In this document: piece after piece, positions 11,174 through 21,673 of the stretch
Numbering within the stretch: position 1 is the first letter of the stretch
Layout of the letters: each line of letters starts with the position of its first letter
Assembly (NCBI GenBank): GCA_964036045.1
Contig: OZ038381.1
Coordinates: forward strand, 135,128,306-135,192,305
Origin: Eutreptiella sp. 'Long Island Sound 2002'
Lineage: Eukaryota > Euglenozoa > Euglenophyceae > Eutreptiales > Eutreptiaceae
Length of the DNA: 64,000 bases
Direction: 5' to 3'
Notes under the pieces: generated by a model
What the model was told of the DNA's origin: nothing
Databases searched by the model: none
The model's input: only the letters and a program-made list of their open reading frames with translations
Made by a program: the position numbers and the translations under genes

Positions 11174-14100
11174 ACACACCCACACCCACGCACAGCACCC
11201 CAGCCACCCCCCCCCCAAAAAAAAGGCAAAGCCAAACAAGCCAACGAAAAGAGAGGAGTAAGGGACAGGCAGAGGAAGGGGCCACGGGGGGAGCAGAGGG
11301 CAAACACGCAAGCCCACACACGCGCGCCCCCCCCCCCCAGCCAACCCGACCCCGCATGTCCCGCACCCTCCCAGGAACCGCAAAGCACAAGACCACCCCC
11401 AGGCACCACCACAACAGACCACCATGAGGAGCCGCCGAGGACCACACACGACACACCGCCGCCAAACACACGGTCGACAGCGACACAAGCCCCACCCCCA
11501 CAACCCGCCGCACCCACCGCTGCGGCGCCCCAACACACAATGGTGCCCCCATGGATGCGGTACACCCCAAAAACCCCCTTCAGCCAGCCGACCAGAGACC
11601 ACCACGGGACGCACCAAGGGGACGCCGCGGAATACCCACCAACAGTGAGGCCCCGACACCCGCTACCCGCCGGCAACCTACCACGGGCCCAACCCACACC
11701 CGAGCAAATAGCCCCCCCCCCACTGTGGAAACGATACACCCCAGCCACACACCGCCACTCACCACCCGCGGGCACCGCACCGAGGCCACAACACGCCCAA
11801 GAAGCCGCGACCCATCGACCCGCGGACCCCGCAAACGCAATACCCCGCACCACTCGGCCCACTCAACGGTTGGCCGACACCCCCAAGCACCACACGACCA
11901 CACCCCCCTGGTTGCGACACTCCAGTCCCGCACACCCCGCCCCAGGGGACCCCAGGCCCCACGCCACACCGACCCCGCACAGGCCATGTACTGAAACACG
12001 CCAGGAGGACGATCAAGAGACCACGCGGGGCTGCCCCACACCGCCAGAGGACAAACCACGGGCGACAACCCACCCCACCAAACCTGGACACGGTGCCCCC
12101 CCCCCCCAACGGGAAGGCCATCACACAGCACAACACCACCATACCGCACCGCACCCCCCTCCCCCACCCGGGGGCACGGGACACCACAGCCCACCAACAC
12201 AGGAACGAAGCCGCGCCCCGCCGACTCCGCACCCCACCCCACCGGCACCACCCCTGGAAACCCCGCACACCTCGCGCCAGCTCAACACCCACCACCGGCC
12301 ACAACCCGAACCGCACACAGGGGCAACACCACCGGCCAGGACAGCCACCAGCGTGCAGCCACACACCACAACCACGCCAAACGGCGCGCCTCCCCCGGCG
12401 CACGACCCCGCACCGGCCGCCGCACGTGCCCCGAACACCAGCATCACACGCCCATCGTGCCATGAAGCAGCATCCCAGCACGTGAACACGCACGATGACC
12501 CCATGGCCCTGGACATCGACAGCCTGCTAGAGCTGGAACTCCAACACACGGAGGACACGGAGCATCATATGGACCTCACCCCGCCGGAGCTCGAGCCCAC
12601 AGCAAGCGGCCCCGCGGACCCCAGCCCGCATAATGCCCCCCCGCGCCCCCCCCCCCGCGAGAGGGCGCCCTGGACGCACCTGTCCAACGCCCTGCGGCGC
12701 CACCACCCCACCCACGAAGCCCGCAACGGGCCCGCCGAGTACCGGGCGTCACCTGAGCACGACCTGCCCGACGTCACGGGGCCGGGACTCCACGGGTACA
12801 CCACCGCCCCCCCCCCTCCAGGCACCCCCACACAAGAATGGGAGGACGGGTACGCCGTCGACGTCACCGACATGACGGCATACGTGGAAAGCGTGGAGGA
12901 CCCGGAGCAAGACACCGTCCTCAGCCTCCTCGCCTACCACAGCTGGAGATGGGGCCACCAGGTCACCCTCCACCGATTGCAGGACGGGCCCCACCAGTGG
13001 TCCCCAGAGCAAACGGCGAAGTGGGACATCGTCCTCCAACTCACCCCCGAGGGCTTCTACACCCTCACGCACAGCGGATTACCCGACGCCGCACCCAATG
13101 CACAGGCGCTGCCGCCGGCCCAGCCCCAGGAGGACAACGCAGACACCCCCCCCCCGGAGGAATGTAATTGGGACCCCCCCACAGCCACCACCGAACGCAT
13201 GCCGCACCGGCTCACCAAACGTCACCTCCCCCACGACTACCATGCCACAAACAACTCGCGGGGACGCCGCACACTGCCCCTGCAGTGGGCATCACCCGAA
13301 GGCACCTTCACGTGGGGGGAAATCCTCCCCGGCACCGTGGCGCTCACGTACCTGTGGCTCCGGGACGCGGAGACGCACGCGCAGCCCCCCGGCACACACC
13401 TCCTCCTCACCCTGGAGGGAGAGGCCGCCGTCGAAAACGTCCACACAGCGGAAGGAGAGGACTGGGTGACGGCGAACGCAGACACCGCAGTGTGGCTACA
13501 CGCTCACGAGCACACCACACCCCCTACCGTAGTACCTGGGTCACACCCCTGGCACGTGGTCATCGTGCGACTGCCCACAGGAGCAGACACAGGAAGAGTC
13601 CAACAGGGATGGGCGGACAGGTGGGCACACGTGTGCGCCTCCCTGCACGAAGGGCTGCACAGACCCTCCCTCACCAGTCACACCCTCGAGCCGGCCCCCA
13701 CCACGGCCGAATCGCACACCGGGGCGGCCCTCCCCACCGGAGTCTGGGCCTACACGCGCACCCTCCACCCCAAGGCAGCAGAAGCCCTCAAGACCGCCAT
13801 CTCCAACCACCAGGGCCTCGTGCACACCCCCCACGATAACACACAAAAGGGCTACACCCTATGGTGGCACCACCCCGCACCAGAAGGGGGCCTGCAGCCA
13901 CCGGCAGACCAGCCTGGCATCGGCCCGCACCTCACGGCGATCGCCCGCGCCGTCGCCGCCATGGCCCAGCAAGTTGGGGCGCCACCCCAGTGGGCACCGT
14001 CCATCATCAAGGAAACGGCAGCACGCCACAACCCAGCTTTCACACACTTCCGGGGACGCCCCATTCATCCCACCCTACCGGACCTCGACCTCCCCGCCCA

Positions 14101-14775
14101 CGATGCGTGGGCAGTCCACATCCTCGTGCCCCACGACACCGCGCCCAAAACAGGGGACGCGACGGCACGCATCACCAAACAACTCCCCAATACCGCACTC
14201 CACTACGACATACCAACGCCAAATGTCATCGTCACCCACAACACGGGTCGCGACCACTACTACCTCCAGGCCACGCATGAGCGCTCCCCCGTCACCGTAT
14301 ACACCTTCACCACCTACCCTGGCCTCCAGCCACCGCAACACCACCCGCGCCCGGCCTGGAAGCATCCCCTACACGTCGCCCCGACCCCGCGCAAAAGGCC
14401 CACCCACCACGCGCCCCCTCCCGCCGACAGCACCGCCCTCCACACCGCCCGCAGACGGGCCGCGGCACACCACCAAAGCCACCTGCTCCCACGCATTAAC
14501 GCTGGACCCGGCACCGTCACCGAGGCCACCCACAAAAGCACCTTGAACCTACTGGCTCGCAAGCTACGCCCCAAAATGGCACTGGAGGACACGCTCTGGA
14601 TATACTATGGCGAAAGCCGCACGGCACGGGTGGCCGACCTCCGCAACATCACCCCCCGCCACATCCAGCGAGCGGTAGGGCCCTTCACCGTGTATGCGGT
14701 ACCGCACCCCATAACAGCCCCATGCACCCACTACAACCCTCGGTGCGCGCTACCATGCGCAGGCGCTCTGCAGCA
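11174..14775 (+). pseudogene. LINE A polyprotein N-terminal part: Pro/His/Thr-rich region, OTU remnant, middle region
   Basis: The frame is open across the left junction, so the original start is unknown. The first 440 residues or so are extremely rich in Pro, Thr and His (low complexity). A folded segment follows: LLAYHSWRWGHQVTLHRL (about 12925-12980) and then WDIVLQLTPEGFYTLTH resemble the C-terminal half of the OTU-like repeats of LINE B, but the catalytic Cys segment is not recognisable. From about 13260 the protein aligns with LINE B 50520-51300: WVTANADTAVWL with GTERAVQMQTDRAVWL, and PKAAEALKTAI with LKAAEAIKIAL. The role of this middle region is unknown. The frame is lost near 14775, at a run of C, and continues in the next frame. 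Confidence 0.7.
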
Positions 14776-16335
14776 ACCCCCCCCACCCCTACCTACAGGG
14801 GAGGCATATTCCTTGGCACGATACCCGGGGACCCACAACCCTACCTCCTGCCCGCAGCGGACCGCCACCACGCCATACCGCTACACCTTGTCGAGCACCT
14901 GGCGGTGGGACCATCCCCCTTCCAGAAGCGCCCCCCCCACACCCCATCCGACGGACGCCCGCCAGATGAGCCGATGCACGCCACACCTGGACCCAAACGC
15001 GCCATGGCACTCCTCACCCTAAAGGCGGAAGCCACCATCCCCCGAGACCTGGAGGGGGAAAACCACCTCATGGTGGAAGGGCTGACCGAACACGTCCTGA
15101 TCGCAGCCATGTACGCCACGGCGTCCGCATCCCGCCTCTGGGAGGACCACCCCTCCCCACCTGTAGCCCAAGCAGCGCAGGACGCCCCCGACACGGGCCC
15201 CACCGCCGAGGACATCCACCAAATCCTCAACATGCGAGCACCTCTGAAGACCCACCCTGCGGTCCGCCCCATCCAGCTCGTCAGCTGGGACGCCATGGAC
15301 GCCCCCCCGACCACCACGGAGGTCCACATCGTCAAACACCGGGACACCTGGTGGACGGTGGAATGGGACGACCACGGCAAGGTTAGACGGGCAACGGCAC
15401 ACGCCCCCGACGACGAAGTCCCGCCCCCACCACGCGGAGGGGACCGCTTGTGACTCGCCGCAGGCATCCCCCACGCCCCAGAGGCAGCCTGGGAAGCGCT
15501 GCACTACGCCCTCTAGTGGGCGCAGGGGGCGCCAGAAGGCCCCCTCCCCCCGGAACGCACCCCAGCGTGGACACGCCACGCCACCCGCTACACGGCCCAC
15601 ATGCGCCGCCACGGGGCAGGCACCGGGAACCGGCTCCTCACCTGGCCTACGGACCCGCCCGACGCCCTGCAGGAGGCCGAGGAAGTGCTTGGCCTCATGA
15701 CCAAGCAAGTGTTCCAGCTGAAGGACCCCGTCCCCACGTCCAAGCCCGATGTCCCAGCCGCCCGCCAACACCCCGTGTTTGCACCGGGCCACGCACCCGT
15801 ACAGCAGCCCCAGGGCGCACCTCCCCAACGGGGACAACCCGCTGCCCGGCGCCGCCAAGGTGCGCAGAAGCGCAAGGCCCCCACACAGGCCAAACCCGCG
15901 CCAAAGCCAAGGGCCAAGCCGAAGAGCTGGACCAAAGAGGAAGCCGCTGCCCTGTATCCCGAATACGCCATCGGCACCCGGGTGCAGCTGCCCTTCGAGT
16001 ACCCCACGGCCGCAGGCCCCTCCAAGTGGATATGGGCCGCAGGGGAGGTCAAGCACCGGTACCTCGTCACCGGGGACCACCAGGGGTTCAAGATCCACGT
16101 CAAGTGGGACCCGGCCACCCCCAACGACAAGAAGCTGGGGCGCACCATCGAACTCTGGCGAGACCGAACCGGTCGTGAGATGGTCCCCATGCAGCTGTGC
16201 ACCCCCGACACGGAGCACCTCACCGGCACCGAGTACACGGGCGAAGTCCACAATGCATGGGCCCTACCCCAGCCCCAGAAGCGGAACCGCAGGGCACCCG
16301 CAGCTCAGGGCGTCATCGTCCTCCTGGACGCCTGA
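14775..16335 (+). pseudogene. LINE A polyprotein, central part with Tudor/agenet-like segment
   Basis: This is the continuation of the polyprotein after a one-base shift. Around 15003-15110 it aligns with LINE B near 52255-52390 (PKRAMALLTLKAEATI against PKQAVLWMQMQRDAQV), and HRDTWWTVEW near 15336-15365 aligns with DEHTWWVVEH near 52585-52610. Stops at 15451 (TGA) and 15514 (TAG) interrupt the frame. A basic Pro/Lys-rich linker follows (about 15790-15930), then a beta-rich segment with GTRVQLPF, KWIWAAGEV and GFKIHVKWD (about 15970-16110) that resembles a Tudor/agenet or SH3-like fold. TGA at 16333 ends this stretch just before the endonuclease. The Tudor-like assignment is by pattern only. 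Confidence 0.65.
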
Positions 16336-18117
16336 CGGGGCCAGGGCCGGACACGGCCTGCCTCCCCAACTACCGGTCCCCAGAAACCGGCGCCTGCGGA
16401 AGCCCACGCCCGCATCAACATCCTCAACGAGCCCGCGGTCACCTACGACCCCACCAAGGCCGCCACACTGCAAGCCATGCCCGGGCCGCACCCCCAAGGC
16501 GCAGACCTCCTGGGGTTCCTGGAGCAAGCCCTCCGCAGAGCGGACCAACCCGAATCAGCACCGATCCTGGACCCGGAGGGGAACAAATATCATGCCCACT
16601 GGGAACAGGGGGTACCCCTCTACCACAAGACGTCGGTCGCGGTACATGCCCAACCCGACCTCGGAGTGGATGGTCGCCTCGGGGCGTACGAGTGCGTGGG
16701 GCCCGGATGGCAGCTAAACGTGCTACTCACGCACGTCCCATTCGGGGAGGAGACCAAGGACTTCCTGGACACCCTGAGCCTGGCGTACCGCCGACTCTCC
16801 CTCCTGGCACCTACCATCATCATAGGCGACCTAAACGCCGCCCCCACCGACGACGACCGCACCGGCCCACCCACAGCCACCGACACAGCTGTCCGGGACG
16901 CCATGCGCCAACTGGGCCTCACCGACCTCACGGCAGGATTCACCGGCACACCCTCCCATTACCCCCACCAAGCCGGCACCCACCCATCCCGCATCAACAC
17001 GTGCTACGGGGACCCAACCACAGTACGCGTCCACGAAGCAGCCTACGGGGACCTCCCGCCCACAGGCACGGGCCACCGGCCCCTCTACTTCGACCTCATC
17101 ATCCCCAACCTACCCCCACCCGCGGCCACCCTGCCAGACGACACCCTCCCACCCACACTGCAACTCCCGGCCGAGGACGACCACGGCGCCTGGCACAGGT
17201 ATAACAGGGCCCTACACGCCATCCTGCGCCGCCCGGGTGCACCGACACTCACCACCGCCATGCGCCGGGCGGCACAAGCATGCGGCATGGAGCGTGACAC
17301 CAACCACACTGGAGCACCACCAGACCTCACCCTCCAGCAACTCGTCCATGACATCTGGACCACGAAAGGGGAACTCACCACCCTGCTACGCCCCAGCACA
17401 CCGGAGGCACGAGACTGGGACGCCCACCTCCCTGCGCTCCTCACCAGCCGCCGCCACCAACTCCAGGAATGGCACGCCCACCGCATAGCGGCCGCAGCCC
17501 AAGAACGCGAAAGATACGGCAGAAACGACACGCCGTACAAGTCCCTACGGTACGTCAGCCGCATCCTGGAGGACACGGGGCGCCGTACCATCCACGCGGT
17601 ACGCACCCCCGAAGGAGGCCTCACCAATGACCCCGACGCCGTCCTCCAGGCAGTCCTGGACAGCTTCCAGGCACAACACGGGGACGCCCTCCCCGAGCTC
17701 GACCCCCACACCAGAAACACCATCCGCGAGCATGTGCCCAGGGTCTTCAACCGGGAACAGCGGCGCGCCATCGAACACGACCCCTTCAGCATCTCAGAAC
17801 TGCAACGCGCCCTAGACCGCCTGAAGAAGGGGGTCGTGCCCGGCGTCGACGGTTTGCCGGCCGAAGCGTACGAAAGTCTCACCCTGCCCATCAAATGCCC
17901 CCTGGCAGCCCGCCTGTGGGACATCGTCACGGGCGCCACGCCCATCCCCCCTGAGTGGGCCAACCTGGTCCACCCCCTCTACAAAAAGGGGGACTGGGCG
18001 CAGCCGGGGAACTGGCGGCCCATAGTCTGCGCCACCACCGAGGTCAAGCTGGTGTGGACGCTCATCCTAGGCCGCATCGCGCCAGCGGTCTTCGCCCACG
18101 TGCCCGCCAGCATGTGA
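16336..18117 (+). pseudogene. LINE A: AP endonuclease domain and start of reverse transcriptase
   Basis: The APE-type endonuclease would nick target DNA for target-primed reverse transcription. Visible motifs are LLTHVPFGEE, IIIGDLNAAPTDDD (the GDxN signature, about 16817-16858), SRINTCYGDP and GHRPLYFD (the terminal His motif). After a spacer come early LINE RT blocks: LKKGVVPGVDGLPAEAY (about 17821-17870), PEWANLVHPLYKKGDW and GNWRPIVCAT. The frame ends at TGA 18115-18117. LINE B has Trp at that position (NMWGSVPGRS), so this is a Trp-to-stop change; the frame is open again at once. Confidence 0.88.
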
Positions 18118-21100
18118 GGAGCCATGGCCGGCAGGTCCCCCCACGAGGCCATCTTCCTCCAGGACACCGCACTGGACATGAACCCCTACGAGATGATCAT
18201 CGCCTCCCTCGATGTCCAAGGCGCGTTCCCCCACGCCCCACACCGGCTCCTCACGGAGGTATGGGATGCCATGGGCCTCCCATTCCTATCCTTCATGACC
18301 GGTTACATCCAGACCCGACTCTACGCCGTCATCACAGCCGCAGGCCTCACCCCCTGGACCGGCACAGACAGCGGGGTCCCCCAGGGAGGCGCCGAAGGCC
18401 CCTTCCTCTACCTCCTCGTCACCCTGCCACTGGCATTCGAGCTAGCACGGGTATACCCGGGGTACGCCCCATACCCGCTACAGTCCCCCCTCATCAACTT
18501 CGCAGATGACAACCTCCTAACTACGGCCACCCGCCACCGCGACCCTGAGAACGCAGGGCTACCAACGACCACCGAACAAGCGTCCGCCATCCTCCAACTC
18601 ACCACAACCTACCTGGACGCCCACCAGCTCCTAGTGCACCCCCGCAAATCGGTCGGGCTGGCGGACGCCAAGACCCCCACCCCCCACATCCGGATAGGCG
18701 AACCCCTACACCTGGAAGACACCACAGTACACCTGGGAGTCAGACAGGCCACGCGGCACCACCACATCACACTCCCAAGCAAGCTAGAAGAGCGCCTCGC
18801 CCGGCTACCCCAAATTGCCAGGGGGGACCTCCTGTCTACGCAGGGCCTGGCGTACTTCATGGAAGCAGTGCTCAACGCGGCCATCGGGTACCAAGCCCTG
18901 CACCTCCCGCGCCCCCAAGACGCACTACGCCACGCTCGACAGCAAGTGACGAAGGCATGGGCGCAACACGGAGGCTGGCCCACGTCTTTCCCCAAGGAGG
19001 CCATGATGGCCCACTGGCGCTACTACGGAGACAATACGGGCGCCCTGGTCGACATGGCCTATGCCAAACACGCAGCACACCTCCTACACAGGCCAACACA
19101 CAACCACCAACCGGAAGTTCGCGAGGCGGCAGCCATACGCATAAAAGAAGCGCAAATGGCCCGCAACACCTGCCCCCGCCGGATACTGGCGCAACACGGC
19201 GTCTCCACCCCCGTGGGCACTGGCATCTGGGCCCAGCTACAACTCCTCCTACCGCACCACACACACGCCATCCTGACAAACCACCACTGCGATCAACAGG
19301 GGCCACTCGTGGCCACACACACCGACATCCACCGACGCCCGGCAGGCGAGGTGGACACCCTGCGCCTCGTAGGAGCCACCATCACCATAGTGTATATCAC
19401 CCCAACACAGATGAAGATCATGGCCCAATGCGACGCCCACCACGCCCCGTTCCTTTCCGACCCACAATGGCCAGCACGCCACGTCTTCCAAGCGTACCTC
19501 CGCGCATGTGCTACGAAGGCAGGGCGCGACATGCCGGGGCCCAAGGACATCGACACGGCGTACACAGCCTTCCAGCGCCAGCACCCCCGGCCCCGCCCGA
19601 GCGAGCACGAGACCCCCAACGACGGCGGCACGACGCAGGGGGAGCCCACCCCGTCAGCCGAAGGCTGGACACCACCCACCATCCTGCTACTAGCACCAAA
19701 CGGCCACAAACATGCTACCCGCACTGTCCAGCGAGACCATGCCCCCTGGTCCATCCCCAAACACAATGCACCGGAGACCGATGTACCACCAGTCAGACAC
19801 AGTGACCAGGGCATACCACGCACGTGCTGGCACTGCGGCCCGGCAGCCCTCGACACTCTGTGGCCCCTGCTGCACCTCATCTCCACCCACTACCGCACCC
19901 CCACCGCCGCCGCCACCGCCGACCAGCAGGCATGGCTCTCCCCCTGGTTTCACACGGTACCCCCAGACCACCCGGCGCACGTAGCCTGGACCCGAACACC
20001 CACGGCGACATGGACGTTCACCAACGAGCGGGCAGACCCGGACAGCGTAGCCATGGAGTACAACCGCTGCGACCCACACCGCGCAGAACCTCAGGAGGCA
20101 CCCATGCGCCCCCTACAGCACAAATGCCCCACCCTCCGCGGCGACAAAGACGACATGGAGCGGCGACAGACCATCACGTGCCAGAAGTTCCACCCCAATA
20201 CGGGATACCTCTTCCACCTGATGTACGCGTATATCACCCAGGGACGCCCAGACAGGGGCCTCCTCCGCCTCACCCCACGAACCCAGGCCATCATCACCCA
20301 GGGGATAGGCGTCTATGCAGCGCCACTACTGCAACCCACGCAAATCACCGCCAGAACCGCCCAGGGGAACCCCAACTACGTCTATCACCCCACAGCAATC
20401 GCCCGCCTACCCATACCCAGCGACACCGACATCATCTACTTCACTGAAGCATCCGGCACCCAGCAACGCACCCCCACGGTCGGTTGCGCCTCCGTGCGCA
20501 TCACCCGGCACGCGGACGGCCTCCACGTGGAACACCACACCGGGGCCACCATCTTTGGGGCGTCCTCCTACGGCGAACCGCGCACCATGGCAGACGCCGT
20601 CACCGCCACACCGCCACCCACGACGATCCGGCCCCGCAACATCTGGGTAGTCGTGGACGCCACGGTCGACATCCACCTCACCAGGCGCCTTGCGGACCTG
20701 CCCCTCCACAAAGCACTCGAGTCCGGCCTCACCACACAAGCGTTGGGACTATGGATGGCCTTCAAGGGCATGCACCCCCAGGACGCCCTACACATCGTCA
20801 AGCAGGAGTCACACCGCTACGCATACGGCAATGGACGCGCAGACACGCAGGCCAAACACCAGAACACCAACCACACCCCAGGGCTCGAACACGTGCGACT
20901 GGACACCCCACACCACAGCCACCTGCAGCACCTGCCCCCGATACCCCCGGCCACACAGCCCCCCCAATGGATGCCCGAGGACACGCCGTACACGGATCGA
21001 GACAAGCAGTACCACTACCCCACACCCATCCAGCAACTGGCCACCACACTGGGCCACCCAGCGAACACCGAACTCCTTCGACGCCTCAAAGACTCCGTCC

Positions 21101-21660
21101 ACACCCCCCTCTACTACTCCGCCCTGCGCCTGGATAGCCTCCCAGCAAACCTACAAAAGCCCCGACTCCAACTCGCCCTCGAACAACTTCCCCTCCTCAC
21201 CCGATACCACCGATGGTATACGCGCCGCTCGATCCACGTCCCCGCAGGACACACCAAATGCATCTGCAGCCACGCGGAAGAAGAAACATGGGACCACTTC
21301 AAGGCGTGCCCCCTGTACAGAGGACTGGACACCCTCACAGACTGGAACCCAACCCACACCATCGCACAGCACGCTGGATGGCTGGCGCAGTCCCCGGCGA
21401 CCCAGCAACTCACCACCGTCCTCAAGCAGACGGAGGTGCTCGAGGCAGTCCGCAGGGGACTCGTCCCCATTGCCGTCTACACCTTGCTACGCACCCACGC
21501 GGAGGACCCCCAGGCCACGGCGGCGCAAATGCAGCGGACGGCCGTTGCCAAGACGGCGGAGCAGCTCACATACCGCATCCACAAATACCTGCAGCATGCA
21601 GCAACCCTGCCCCCAACAGACCAAGCCCACCTCCTCAAACTCCTGTTCTACCAACCATGA
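18118..21660 (+). CDS. LINE A: reverse transcriptase, CWxC zinc motif, RNase H and terminal zinc motif
   Basis: This is an open stretch of about 1180 residues, in frame with the preceding segment. The RT core contains SLDVQGAFPHAPHRL (motif A), GVPQGGAEGPFLYLL (motif B) and the catalytic NFADDNLL (about 18496-18520). A CWHC motif follows near 19829. The RNase H region begins with IIYFTEASG (about 20431-20457), where the usual first Asp is Glu, then YGEPRTMADAV, VVVDATVDI and VKQESHRYAYGNGRADTQ. A terminal CICSHAEEETWDHFKAC motif lies near 21259-21310, like the Cys/His motif in other LINEs. No PD-(D/E)xK restriction-like endonuclease follows. It ends at TGA 21658. By itself it is an unbroken fragment of a broken polyprotein. 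Confidence 0.9.
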   Translation, partial: GAMAGRSPHEAIFLQDTALDMNPYEMIIASLDVQGAFPHAPHRLLTEVWDAMGLPFLSFMTGYIQTRLYAVITAAGLTPWTGTDSGVPQGGAEGPFLYLLVTLPLAFELARVYPGYAPYPLQSPLINFADDNLLTTATRHRDPENAGLPTTTEQASAILQLTTTYLDAHQLLVHPRKSVGLADAKTPTPHIRIGEPLHLEDTTVHLGVRQATRHHHITLPSKLEERLARLPQIARGDLLSTQGLAYFMEAVLNAAIGYQALHLPRPQDALRHARQQVTKAWAQHGGWPTSFPKEAMMAHWRYYGDNTGALVDMAYAKHAAHLLHRPTHNHQPEVREAAAIRIKEAQMARNTCPRRILAQHGVSTPVGTGIWAQLQLLLPHHTHAILTNHHCDQQGPLVATHTDIHRRPAGEVDTLRLVGATITIVYITPTQMKIMAQCDAHHAPFLSDPQWPARHVFQAYLRACATKAGRDMPGPKDIDTAYTAFQRQHPRPRPSEHETPNDGGTTQGEPTPSAEGWTPPTILLLAPNGHKHATRTVQRDHAPWSIPKHNAPETDVPPVRHSDQGIPRTCWHCGPAALDTLWPLLHLISTHYRTPTAAATADQQAWLSPWFHTVPPDHPAHVAWTRTPTATWTFTNERADPDSVAMEYNRCDPHRAEPQEAPMRPLQHKCPTLRGDKDDMERRQTITCQKFHPNTGYLFHLMYAYITQGRPDRGLLRLTPRTQAIITQGIGVYAAPLLQPTQITARTAQGNPNYVYHPTAIARLPIPSDTDIIYFTEASGTQQRTPTVGCASVRITRHADGLHVEHHTGATIFGASSYGEPRTMADAVTATPPPTTIRPRNIWVVVDATVDIHLTRRLADLPLHKALESGLTTQALGLWMAFKGMHPQDALHIVKQESHRYAYGNGRADTQAKHQNTNHTPGLEHVRLDTPHHSHLQHLPPIPPATQPPQWMPEDTPYTDRDKQYHYPTPIQQLATTLGHPANTELLRRLKDSVHTPLYYSALRLDSLPANLQKPRLQLALEQLPLLTRYHRWYTRRSIHVPAGHTKCICSHAEEETWDHFKACPLYRGLDTLTDWNPTHTIAQHAGWLAQSPATQQLTTVLKQTEVLEAVRRGLVPIAVYTLLRTHAEDPQATAAQMQRTAVAKTAEQLTYRIHKYLQHAATLPPTDQAHLLKLLFYQP

Positions 21661-21673
21661 GAACCTACCCCGT

